Shown here: in pieces, positions 10,601 through 21,242 of the stretch
Layout: every line of letters begins with the position of its first letter
How positions within the stretch are numbered: the stretch's first letter is position 1
NCBI GenBank assembly: GCA_031310005.1
Contig: CM062382.1
Coordinates: forward strand, 2,604,001 to 2,668,000
Source of the DNA: Dactylellina haptotyla
Taxonomy: Eukaryota; Ascomycota; Orbiliomycetes; Orbiliales; Orbiliaceae
Reading direction: 5' to 3'
DNA length: 64,000 nt
Position numbers and translations under genes: made by a program
The notes under the pieces: generated by a model
Databases searched by the model: none
Seen by the model: only the letters and a program-made list of their open reading frames with translations
What the model was told of the DNA's origin: nothing

Positions 10601-13600
10601 AGCAAATAGACTATTGGATCGAGAATATGTACTCCCCAGTCAACTTCTTGAAATCCGTAATGGAGATCGATAGGCTGGCGAGTCTTGCGAAAGGGACAAA
10701 GAAGCTTGACCTTAGTCACCGAAAGGGTGCTCTGGTCACGAATATCCTCGAAATCGGACCTCACGCAGCCTTGCGAGGGCCATTACGGGATATAGCAAAA
10801 CAATTCAAATCTATAGGGACAGATGTACAATATAACTCTGCATTAGTTCGAGGGTCCCCAGCATTTGACTCCTTCCTTGACGCCGTGGGTAGTCTTCAGT
10901 GTGCCGGATTCGATATCGATACCTCTTATTTGAATGGTGAAAGCGACATTCAAGAATCAATTACACTTGTCGACCTTCCGGCCTACCCTTTCGCACACTC
11001 CCGTAAATACTGGCACGAAAGCCGACGTAGCCAAAATGAACGATTCCGTCGTCAGAGAACAAGTGAGTTACTTGGGGCTCCAACTCCTGACTCCCAGCCT
11101 TACAACCCGACATGGCGCAACATCTTAAATGAATCCAAATCCGAGTGGATCAAAGACCACAGTGTAAGTCATAACAACCTTGAAATTATACAAAATTAAA
11201 TGCTAATATTTAAATTCAGATTAAACAAAAGTTGGTCTATCCAGCCGCTGGGATGTTAGCGATGGCAATCGAGGCAATAAACCGGCACGCTCAAGCAAAT
11301 TTGAATATTAAACCACTCGCATTTCGCCTTAAGGATGTTGAATTTACCAACACTATAAATATTCCTAATGAGAATTCAGATCTCGAGACCCAAATACACT
11401 TACGCCCCTCAGGAGATGGATCTCTCAAGGCTAGTACTTGGTTCGAGTTTAGTATTTTCTCATGTGAGGACAGCGAGTGGAAAAAGCATTGCAAGGGGCT
11501 AATTCAAGTCGATACTCGACCGTGTGACCGCGATATCCTTCGTTCCCAACATCATCTGCGATCTTCCTCGGATATTACGGATATCAATACCAAGGAGTTC
11601 TATGATAAGATTTGGAAGGCAGGTTACACTTATGGGCCGGCTTTTCAAGGACTCACTCAAATTAAATACTCTGTCCCTGGAGAAATTCGAGGTCAAGTTA
11701 AGACGTACCAGAATCATGCCGCAGATATCCCCAAGCAGCGTGGGTCACGAATGGTGGATCAAGAACATATAGTACACCCGGCAACACTTGATTCTATATT
11801 ACAAATAGCTCTTCCAAATATTATCAAGACATCGACAGGCTCCTTACCGACCATGATACCAACCAAGATAAAAGAAATGTGGCTCTCAAGCACCGGCTTG
11901 AATTCTTCGACAAACACTTCTTTGTCTGTTACGAGCTGGATAGATTCTTGTGGTTATCGTGGTAGCGAGCATACAGTTTCTGTTACCGGGCTTCAAAATG
12001 GCGCTAAACTCCAAGTCATCGGGTACGAGTTAACGAATGTTGCTGATGGCAATGCAACATCATCGACACCAAATATTACGGATCTACATCATTGCTGGGG
12101 GTCTGATTGGAAGGTTATCAGTCCTATTGTGGGTCAAAATATTGACCTTACCAGTTCCATTACCGTGGGGATGCAACCAGTTATCGAGATTCATACCCAC
12201 GAACCTTCTATTGATGTTATTGAGTTAGCAGAAACTCTACGATCACGACTGCAAGCCGAAGGTAGTTCAAATTGCACCATTGTTGATTCAATGAAGCAAA
12301 CTGATTTCTCCAGCGCAGCCGACCTAAGAATAGTACTTTGGGATACAGATAGGGAATCCATATTAGCCCAACTCACCGAAAATAATCTTCGAATTCTACA
12401 ACGATTAGCGAAATGCAAAAATATCCTCTGGCTTCAAACATCTGACCCTAAAACCTTCGAATTTTCTTCTCAACATATAATAGATGGATTATCGCGTGTA
12501 ATTCGGCAGGAAGAAGATATGAAGAATTTTGCGACGCTTTCAGTCACAAGCAGAGATGTTGCAAATCGAGCCAGTGCTATTCTGCGGGTTTGCCAAGCTC
12601 TATTCTCAGAGACTGATTATTCTAGTAACCCACAGACATTTAGAGAGACATGCGGAAAAGAAATCGAGGCCTTGAAACTAAAAGAACTTCCAAGCGCCAC
12701 GCAAGCCGTACAATCTGCGTGCATTAGAGCTGCTCCTAAACGCGTTTCATGGGACACAAATCGTCCCATGAAACTAACCGTTGGGTCATTGGGAATGCTC
12801 GACACTCTGCATTTTACAAAGGATGATCTGTTTACAAACCCTCTCCAAGATAATGAGATAGAAGTTGAAGTGAAAGCAGTTGGCCTAAACTTCAAAGACT
12901 GTTTGATTGCTCTTGGTGGCTTGAATGAAAGTAGCATCGGCAACGAAATTTCCGGCGTGGTAACTCGCATCGGACGAGATACTGAGAATCACGGCCTAAT
13001 CCCGGGGCACCGGGTTTGCGGATTTGCGACGAACGGATATAGGACCTTTTATCGCAATCACGGCCAGTCATTTGCTAAGATCCCTACGCCTCTAACATTT
13101 ACTGAAGCCGCATCGATTCCTATAAATTTCGCAACGGCTTGGCACTCGCTGAAATATGTTGCACGACTGAAGGAGGGTGAGACTGTACTTATTCATTCAG
13201 CGGCTGGTGGAACTGGCCAAGCCGCAATCCAAATTTCTCAATATCTTGGAGCCCAAGTTTTCGCAACCGTCGGAACTGATGAGAAACGGGATTTACTGGT
13301 TAAGCACTATGGAATAAACCCTGAACATATTTTCAATAGCAGAGACCCCGGTTTCGCGGCGGAGATACATCGTTTAACTGGGGACGGCGTCGATGTTGTA
13401 TTCAATTCTCTTTCTGGGGAGCTATTAACTAGTTCCTGGGAGTCTATTGCCCCCTTTGGCCGATTTATCGAAATAGGTAAAAAAGATATCTTAGCACGGA
13501 ATAGCCTACCGATGGCACAATTTGAAAAAAACTGCTCTTTTTGCGCGGTCGACCTTGGCCACATGTTTCAGACACGCCCTAAGCAAGTTACAAAACTAAT

Positions 13601-15108
13601 AACAGAAGTTTTAAAGCTCTTTCAAGAGGGTAGTCTTGGGACAGTAAATCAAGTTCATACATTCGATATCGGGGATATCGTGGAAGCGTTTAGATTAATG
13701 CAAAGTGGAAAGTCGTCGGGGAAAATTGTAGTGGAAACTAATCGTTCCAGCCAGGTTGAAGTAAGTCGAACAAAATCAAATCTTCTTTCAACTTTTAACT
13801 GCGCCTTTTCAACCTCTGATATAGAGGGAACTACGTTTATTTATCTGCATCTGCTTCTAGTTGTCATCCGGTGTATTGTGTTGCTAATAGCTGAATCATG
13901 CTTGTAGGCAATTTTGGCTCCAGAAGAGAAATCTTCGTTTGTTTCGGAGGCCTCTTATATCATTGCGGGTGGGCTCGGAGGTCTTGGCCGTGATATTGCC
14001 CGGTGGATGGCGTCAAGGGGGGCAAAACACCTAGTTCTATTATCGAGGTCGGGGCCACAATCGGAAGCAGCGAGGAATCTCATTTCTGAAATGAGAAACA
14101 AGGGCGTAATTTGTTATACTCCACGTTGCGATATCACGAATCATTGCGAGCTGGAAGCTATCCTCGAAGATCTTACGAAAACCGCCCCTTCAATTAAGGG
14201 TTGCATACAAGCGAGTATGGTCCTAAGAGTAAGTGCATGCAAACACGAGGATCAATCATCTATATTAACTAAAACTATGACAGAGCGCTCTGTTTTCCGA
14301 TATGACCCATTCCGAGTGGAGTGAAGCGACCAGATCCAAAATTTCAGGGAGCTGGAATCTCCACACACTTTTACCAAAAACGATGGATTTCTTCCTTTTT
14401 CTATCGTCCGTTCAAAGTATCATAGGCAGCAGAACCCAGGGTAACTACGCCGCAGCAAATAGTTACCTAGATGCCCTGGCGCAGCACCGTGTATCACTTG
14501 GTCTCAAAGCGGTGTCATTACAGCTGGGGCTGATGGACTCGGATGGATATCTGTCAGAACACCAAGATCAAAAACAGCTAATGTTGGCACAGAATACTTA
14601 TCTTCCAATCTCGCGGCTAGATTTTCATTCTTTGTTAGATTATTATTGTTCCGGTAGTTTACCCCTGCTACAACCAGATACAGCTCAAGTAGCAATAGGG
14701 CTTCGGCTACTACACACAAATCCGGATTTGGATCCTCTAGGGACGAGCTGGGGGAAGAGCAGTTTGTTTGAAGAACTGAGGCGTATTAATGCCGTCTCAG
14801 AAGCTAAAACCAATGGTACATCACCATTCTCTATCGCAAAATCAACGGAGGAGGCAATTAATATTGCGGTAAAAGCTCTGACACAGAGGATTGCGTCAAC
14901 GATAGCAGGTATGGACCCAGAGGAGATAGATGTTGGGAAAGCTGTTCAGTCTTATGGAGTCGATTCACTACAAACAATGGAGTTGAGAAGCTGGTTTATG
15001 AAAGCTTTTAGTTCCGATGTAGCCACATTCGAAATTTTGGGCGCATCGAGTCTATCAGCTTTGGCACAAACTGTGGTTGAGCGCAGTTTGATTCGATTGA
15101 AATGTTAG
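7664..15108 (+). CDS. Highly reducing type I polyketide synthase without methyltransferase (KS-AT-DH-psiKR-ER-KR-ACP)
   Basis: Eleven exons: 7664-7867, 7983-8127, 8189-8457, 8517-8950, 9015-9171, 9225-9870, 9922-10081, 10155-11163, 11220-13760, 13908-14228 and 14284-15108. They give 2236 residues with consistent phases. KS: active Cys about 185 in VETACSSS, His in EAHGTGTT and [22 protein letters not shown] and nucleophile Ser about 665 in GHSSGE. DH: His about 1007 in [12 protein letters not shown], where the fifth motif position is Gln rather than the common Gly, and Asp in [20 protein letters not shown] near 1667. [10 protein letters not shown] near 1876 and [13 protein letters not shown]: Ser about 2190 in GVDSLQ. 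Only about 240 residues separate DH from ER and they lack a SAM-binding motif, so a pseudo-KR is present but no C-methyltransferase. There is no thioesterase or reductase end, so release must occur in trans. Intron 10 (13761-13907) is 147 bp, and its only in-frame stop is its last three bases. Expected product: a reduced unbranched polyketide acid. Confidence 0.93.
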
Positions 15109-15623
15109 TTCAAAATCTTGTGCGATGAAGAGGACGTTGTGTATATGAAATTTATGTATGATCATATCTTAAAACCAAAATTATAAAAAGACCGAATGCT
15201 CCTATTATATCAACATATTAAAATCTAGAGACATGAAATTAGTTCCTGCTTAACTTATCACAAATATGACTTCTTTTGTTCGAAGAAAAAACCAATATTC
15301 CTTTGTGTTCAGTCGCGAAACCCAAATTTGCAGAGAGCTAATAACAAAAACATATACCACCTTTTTTCAAGACTTTCACGAATATTAAGATAGAGTATGA
15401 GGAATCAAGGAGCTCAGAAGCTATATTAATATCAAAGCAGAGTATAGGAGTTGCTGAGTTCAGCTGCAGTTTTATGTAACGCCTTGAAAGTTATCGAGTT
15501 GACTCTAAATGCATTATAAAATCTGGGAACCAATTACTCATCTCTTCAAAAAAAGACTACTTTCTAGACGAGAGACTTAGATAAATTTACGTAATAACGT
15601 CTATGGATGTTCTTTACGGATGT
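15109..15623. other. Intergenic stretch between convergent genes
   Basis: A/T-rich 3' flanks of the PKS (plus) and the FMN oxidase (minus). No gene seen. Confidence 0.6.
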
Positions 15624-17138
15624 TCATATCTCGTCACTAGAAACAAGCGCAGATCTGTTTGATGCTTGGAGATCTGTGACACCCGTCATGCTCATGCTCC
15701 TATCCAGATCAGCTAAGAGACCCATGAAAACCTCCTTTACACCTTCTTTACCTGCTACGGCATAGCCATACATCGTTGGCCGACCTATCAGCACGCCTTT
15801 AGCTCCTAAGCAGAAAGCTTTGAGAATATCAGATCCAGTTCTTGTCCCGGAGTCAAATAGAACACATGTTTCTTGGCCAACCGCGTCTACGATAGGTCGA
15901 AGCATTCTCAGTGAGCCCACTGCTCCATCCAACTGCCTCCCTCCATGATTTGATACAATGACACCATCACATCCCGCCCTTACAGCCATCTTGGCATCTT
16001 CGACGTGTTGTATTCCTTTCACGACTACCGGGCCGGACCAGTTCTTTTTCAAAAATGCTATACGCTCCCTAGATTTTGAGATGTTTTCTATTAGCAAGTG
16101 CCTTGACTTATATGATTGCTCCAAGTAAATCATTCTCTTACCAAGGTTGCTGTGCCCCAGAAAGGATAACTTTAAGCCATTCGCGGCTGGCTAGTGCTAT
16201 GTCATCTTCTATTTCTATATCGTTGGCTTTCTTGAACTTGTCTCTAAAAACTGGATCCGAAAACCCAATTTGGTTTCCGACACCATTGACTAAAGGAAGA
16301 TATCCTAGATCCAGATCCAAGGGTCTCCATCCAGCAGACCAAGTATCTAGTGTTACCACGAGCACACTATATTTATTTTCTCGAGCTCTACGGAGTATAG
16401 AAAGTGTGATATCATCGTCATTCGGCCAGTATAATTGGAACCAACGAGGACCATCTCCACTAGCACTGGCAACCTCCTCAATAGTCGATGAAGCCGCAGT
16501 AGATAAAGTAAAGGGGATTCCTAGCTCAGAGCAAGCCTCGGCAACTTGTTTTTCACCACTAGGGTTAAATATGGATTGAACACCGATCTAAGTGAAAGAT
16601 AAGTCTCTCTATTTAGAAGGGGAGAAAGCAACTTAAAACTGGAGCAGCTTGCTTACTGGGGCCTGGATCAAGGGGGTCGCGTATTTCTGTCCGAAGAGTG
16701 TTATCTCCAATTTCCTTTGCGAGGCATCAGCCATTGGGCGAGGAAGCAACTTCCCACTCCGATTAGCATTTTTTTTTTTTTTTTAATCAATTATCCTTGG
16801 AAGTTGCGAAAATAATTACCTGCCATCGTTTAAAAGCAGCACGGTTGGCATCCTGGGTTTCTAATGAGCCTGCCCCTCCTATTACTTGAGACAATAAGCA
16901 AAATTAGAAGATCTTCGAAGGCTAGGTTTGCTGTCATACGCTATATTTGGTTTTCTAGGTTGGGCTTACAGTATTTTGCGGCGCGTACCCCAAGGTGTTT
17001 CTTCGCTTGTTCTTCTAGTTTCGATGCGTCGGTGCTCACTCTAGGCACCATGTCCCTGAACATACCATTTCGATAAATTTCATACTGGTATCCACGAACT
17101 CTAGTAAGTATTTTCGTGCAGAATGCTTCTGATGCCAT
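15624..17138 (-). CDS. FMN-dependent 2-hydroxyacid oxidase/dehydrogenase
   Basis: Five exons on the minus strand, 17138-16970, 16884-16820, 16749-16657, 16587-16142 and 16068-15624, give 405 residues. This is the usual size of the lactate oxidase/lactate 2-monooxygenase/glycolate oxidase family. Family marks in order: LIGGAGSLETQDANR, the STAASS strand, WFQLYWPNDDD, VTLDTW, the FMN-binding Lys in VVVKGIQHVEDA, the catalytic His and Arg in SNHGGRQLDG, and the phosphate site FDSGTRTGSDI and LIGRP. Substrate is not predictable from motifs. In this cluster it may oxidise an alpha-hydroxy acid to the keto acid, or do so with decarboxylation. The second intron carries a run of 16 T (16769-16784, plus strand). 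The gene is convergent with the PKS and co-oriented with the acyl-CoA ligase. The weakest junction is the last acceptor, chosen because it alone restores WERIAFLKKNW in frame. Confidence 0.88.
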
Positions 17139-17735
17139 GATGGGAGCGAAATTTTGGAAGTTAATAGATCTCTGTATGCATACGTATGTTTAACAGCACA
17201 AAAAAAACGTACAGTTTTAATCTTGATGCCAAGATATTATTTAAAGTTTGTAAACTCCGACATTTACTAGAGATTCGCCGAGGAAATCGGAGAGTAGACT
17301 GTTTACCAAAAGGTCGGCGGATGGTTGGCAACACACCCTCGGACCCTAGATTTACAGCATTGTCGTGTCTGTCCGACGCGGAGAATATATCCATCCCGAT
17401 ACCTAACTGGGCCAGCTCCCGATTGCGATCTGATCTGACAGCTCGGGGACACCGTGACTTGGATTTTAATTAGTGTCAATATTCGCCATCCGTTAAGAAA
17501 CCGATGTTCTGATCATGATCAATATTAAACTAAATGCTGTCATGATTGTAATATATTCAACAACTTTGAGTTTTTATTCTTGATATAAAAGATTGGTATT
17601 TCTAGAAAATATTCTCTCTAATGAAATAAGCCACCCGGACTGGTTACGATGTATAGCTCTTCGAATTATGATACAGAGATTTAAGATATGCTTCATTACG
17701 GCTGCGATATGGACACTAGTCGTTGTTGAAAGTTA
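17139..17735. other. Intergenic stretch, promoter of the FMN oxidase
   Basis: No gene supported; small frames on both strands look random. A looser CCG-N7-CGG pair occurs near 17278-17290, about 140 bp upstream of the oxidase start. Confidence 0.5.
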
Positions 17736-19938
17736 TTATGCCGATAGAGTCCCGCTCGTCAGATAGTTAATTGAGCCATTTATCGGGCTATTTAGGGGAG
17801 AGTTTATCTTGAACTCCAACCACCGTTCTCCCATCTCCCTCAGTTTATATTTTTCAATCTTTCCGCTCGCTGTTAGAGGTAGTTGAGATAGCCAGAATAC
17901 GTATTTTGGGACACAATTCTTGCTAAGACGCTCTCGTACTAACTCTCGGACCACCCCGGATGTCATAGTCCTCGCAGGTGAACTTTCATGACCATTCCCA
18001 TTGAAACTTCCCAGATTTTCGCGTAGGTCAACTGTTAGTTTGTCATCAGTCATGAGAATGTTCGTTTGTGGATGTGGCACAATGAATGCCGCCACCAGTT
18101 CGCCGTAATAATCGTCCGACAAGCCCACTACCGCTATACTGCTCACAGAATCCTGTTGCAGCAAGATGTTCTCAATTTCTGAGGGATAAATATTCTCCCC
18201 CGCTCGAATAATCGTATCTTTTATCCGGCCGGTTATTTTTATCGTACCATCAACCTGCATGAGAGCCTCATCACCTGTTCTCAGCCAAACTTTTGGGGTT
18301 TGGTGTGCACAGTTTGACTCGGAGGTAGAATCAGTAATCAAGGCCTCTGAAGTTTTCTTCTCGTCCTCCCAGTACCCCTTCATAACCAAGAATCCAGATA
18401 TTAGTAGTTCGCCTCTGCTACCTTTGGGTAGTACCTGATACGGATCGTCCATGGAAACCACTCTCAATTCAGTATGAGGCATGACAGATCCCACAGTGTA
18501 GAAATGTGTCTCATCCTCATGTTCTAATCGTGTCATACAACAGACAGGAGATGATTCTGTCATCCCATAGATGTTTAGTAAGCTTGGCAAATTCAAATCC
18601 TCGTGGATTTTTTTGCGAAGTGAAGGGGCAATTACACTCCCGCCTATTAGTCCCGTCCGGAGTTTTGGGAAGCCTTGTTGATAAAGAGTGCTAGATAAAC
18701 TCAGTAATTAAACTGCAAGCCAACAATAGAACCCTGTGTACCTACCTTTGTGAAATCTCCTCCAATTCTGCAAGAAACATCGTAGGAACGCCATATAGAA
18801 CGGTGGCTTCATAACGTACTAAAGCTTCAAGTACAGCTCTTGGGCTAAAGGTCTCCGATGGTATGATGATAGTACAACCTTGCGTAACGTTAGCTTATAT
18901 TTTCCTTGAGACACCTAGGTTAAGCCCTTTTTCGCCTTAACTTCAGCGTGATATATGGCTATAATTCTGTGATAAAATAGGAGTATCTCTACTAACCGTG
19001 GGTCAATGCTGCTAAGACACCAAGTACTATCCCGAAGCAATGAAAAAGAGGAGGAGCACAGCATATTTTGTCTTCTTTTGTAAGCTTTAAATTTCGTCCA
19101 ACAAGATAAGCGTTATTAAGAATGTTCATATGTGTAAGACAAGCAGCCTTAGGTGCTGACGTTGTTCCTGACGTAAATTGGATATTAATAGTATCCGTTG
19201 ATTTTAGAGTCGGTTGATTGAAAATTTGTCCGAGGTGTTGTTCGAGAGCTTTGTGATACCAAACCGCCGTATGGGGAAAAGGCTCGGTTTCATCCTGGAT
19301 TACTTTATTGGAGTTATTTATAAGCATGATCTCCTTGACAGGGATACCTTCTCGCATCTGCCCATCCAGTATTGCCTGGAAGCGTTCAAACGTAGATATC
19401 GGCTTTTTGAAAGGTGGGCATATTTGAGTGCTGAGTATAAGATAGCTCGCTGAAATATGTTTTAGAGCCCCAAGGAGCTGTAAATCAGTGTATGAGGAAT
19501 TCACTGGCACAGTTATCAATCCCAGCTTTGCACAAGCATACATTATCTATTCGAAATCATCCCAAAGTTTAGCTCTAGAGATCCATAATGTTGTTGTTGG
19601 CTCTAGAGATGTTATAATTACCACAATGTACTCCGCCAGGTTACCGAGGCAGACTACAACCCTCTCCGGTGCTTTGAGGCCCAAATTACTGAAGTATAAC
19701 GCCAAAGCATCGCTCTGTTCGTCAAGTTGCCTATACGTAAGACGGGCGCAGTCTGTCTGGACGGCTACTTCGTTTGGAGAGTAGGCAGCAACTGCAGAAA
19801 TCTGCTCCCCGATAGTGCTTTGTATTAATGGCTCCTAAATTCAATTTAAGTTAGAGGGATATAAATGAGGAAAGGCAATAGTATCGTTTTTGGGGTTCAT
19901 ACATCAGTTGGCCCAGACGCATAGGAAAATTCCAACAT
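17736..19938 (-). CDS. AMP-dependent acyl-CoA ligase
   Basis: Five exons on the minus strand, 19938-19903 (12 codons), 19834-19622, 19546-18997, 18878-18746 and 18690-17736, give 628 residues. ANL-superfamily motifs appear in order: the phosphate loop FTSGTTSAPKA (the usual Gly after the second Thr is Ser), the adenine-binding segment NIYGMTESSP, the WLRTGDEA ribose site, the hinge GRIKDTIIRAGENIYPSE, and the catalytic Lys in PLTASGKIEKYK. The MLEFSYASGPTD start followed by EPLIQSTIGEQ matches fungal medium-chain acyl-CoA synthetases. It would form an acyl-adenylate and then a CoA thioester. In polyketide clusters such ligases activate a starter or the released chain; no NRPS partner is present in the window. 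No clear peroxisomal C-terminal signal; the protein ends TLSA. Dual-substrate specificity cannot be read from sequence. Confidence 0.9.
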
Positions 19939-20180
19939 TTTGATTTACTAGTTAAATTAGGTTGCATCTAGCTGCTATATCGACTTCCTTGCTAGAAGCA
20001 AAGTGAAACTCTTGAATTGAACTCGAATTGGTAATAGGTTGAGACGCAGGATGTGAGCGTTTCAGAAAACTCTCCTTCATATATATTCTTCTTTGGGGAG
20101 GCTAACTAGAAAGTTTGTATTTAAGAAGGTTTCAAATGCAAATGGAGGATGCCGATTAGATCGCCGATGTCCCGCTAACA

Positions 20181-20411
20181 TTATGTACGATCATCTTTGA
20201 ACGCCTGACAGCATCCTACTGCAACTTCATCTAAGAGCTCAATTAAATCTACAACTAGAGTGTTTTGCTCTACGCACATACACGTGGATATAATTGGCAT
20301 AAAATGAATTCGATTGGCTATGGGTAAAAAGTAGCTTGCTTGAGTAGACAGGTTGGCAATATTCCAGCTTGAAAGAGCTATCTGGTTAGTAGGCCTGCGC
20401 AGGTTCTCCAT
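20181..20411 (-). pseudogene. Possible remnant of a pathway regulator or other gene
   Basis: A 76-codon frame has protein-like composition, including ISTCMCVEQNTL and DLIELLDEVAVGCCQAF. The sequence just upstream on the same strand, in another frame, reads SKLKPKKQSAS followed by a Ser/Asp cluster, like the low-complexity linker of a fungal transcription factor. I cannot join the parts with normal splice sites, and there is no Zn2Cys6 motif nearby. Identity is a guess; it may be only a chance frame. Confidence 0.25.
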
Positions 20412-20719
20412 CTCTAATATTCTCCTGGAACTCTAGCGAAATTAGAAAATAGACAGTCAACACTGGATTCGGAGTCGTCGTCGGACATACATGTTGTGGA
20501 CGCCGATTGCTTTTTGGGTTTGAGCTTTGATTTAAAGAGATCGGAGAAAGTCAAGACCCGACGTTTCTAACCGGTGCCGGTGCACACGGCGCTGACGGTA
20601 CTTGTGATTCCGCCCTACACGTAAGGTAAGATTTGCCGAAATGAGGTCTCGGCACAGCGCCATAACTCCGCACTGAAATTTCAACACAATTTCCAGGTGG
20701 TGAATTGCGAATCCTTTTG

Positions 20720-20778
20720 GGTTAGGCTGGTCTCGCAGGCCAGACAACACAAAAATCAGGTTAGCCTGGTCTCGCAGG
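20720..20778 (+). repeat. Two 20-nt direct repeats
   Basis: GGTTAGGCTGGTCTCGCAGG at 20720-20739 and GGTTAGCCTGGTCTCGCAGG at 20759-20778 differ at one base. They lie directly left of the MITE-like element and are G/C-richer than their surroundings, so both may be parts of a larger decayed insertion. Confidence 0.6.
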
Positions 20779-20790
20779 TTGGGCCACAGG

Positions 20791-20856
20791 TAGTCTCGTT
20801 GCCCGCCCCGCCGGCTGTCCATAACTGGGCAACACCAGCGTCTGGCAACGAGACTA
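20791..20856. mobile_element. 66-bp MITE-like element with 13-bp TIRs and 9-bp flanking repeats
   Basis: TAGTCTCGTTGCC (20791-20803) and its exact complement GGCAACGAGACTA (20844-20856) bound 40 bp. They are flanked immediately outside by identical GGCCACAGG (20782-20790 and 20857-20865). A terminal inverted repeat plus a 9-bp direct repeat is the layout of a non-autonomous element of Mutator type, whose target duplications are commonly 8-11 bp. An inner pair GTTGCCC/GGGCAAC (20799-20805, 20827-20833) could fold further. Alternatively it is a fragment of a longer palindromic repeat. No copy elsewhere in the window was noticed. Confidence 0.55.
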
Positions 20857-21242
20857 GGCCACAGGATTATAGTGTCGGCAAGCCTACAACGCAAGGCCTG
20901 TTCCGCTAGACAAGGTGGTCGGTGGCTGGCTCAGTTGGTTTACGAGACATGTCAAAGAGATCGGCTTCTGGAGTTTTGTTAGCACCCCTTTTTGAGGCGA
21001 GAAATATCAATTTCTGGAAAACTAGTGGCATTTGATTTAATGGTGTAATATCGACAACTCTTGATGAGATGAGAAGTTGTTAGACAAACCCACTCCACCT
21101 GGCCGCACCGAGCTTAACCCTAACTAGCAATATTCACAAAAAAAGGAAATAATATCTATCAGAAATAGCGTAGACCCAAAACTCCACCGATGCCTGATCC
21201 TGTCTATCATAAAACTCCTTCATGGTTAATTCGCCGAGATCA

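Larger units (their letters stand above)
19939..21242. other. Gap inside the cluster with relics and small repeats
   Basis: No intact gene. It holds a possible gene remnant (20181-20411 and the sequence just beyond), two 20-nt direct repeats (20720-20778) and a MITE-like element (20791-20856). All are listed separately. Confidence 0.55.

Noticed and set aside
12050-12770. Possible C-methyltransferase domain in the PKS
   Set aside because: Only about 240 residues and no SAM-binding motif; the segment fits the pseudo-KR structural half that precedes ER.
20532-20894. 120-codon minus-strand frame in the cluster gap
   Set aside because: It runs through the direct repeats and the MITE-like element, and its Arg/Cys-rich translation has no family character.
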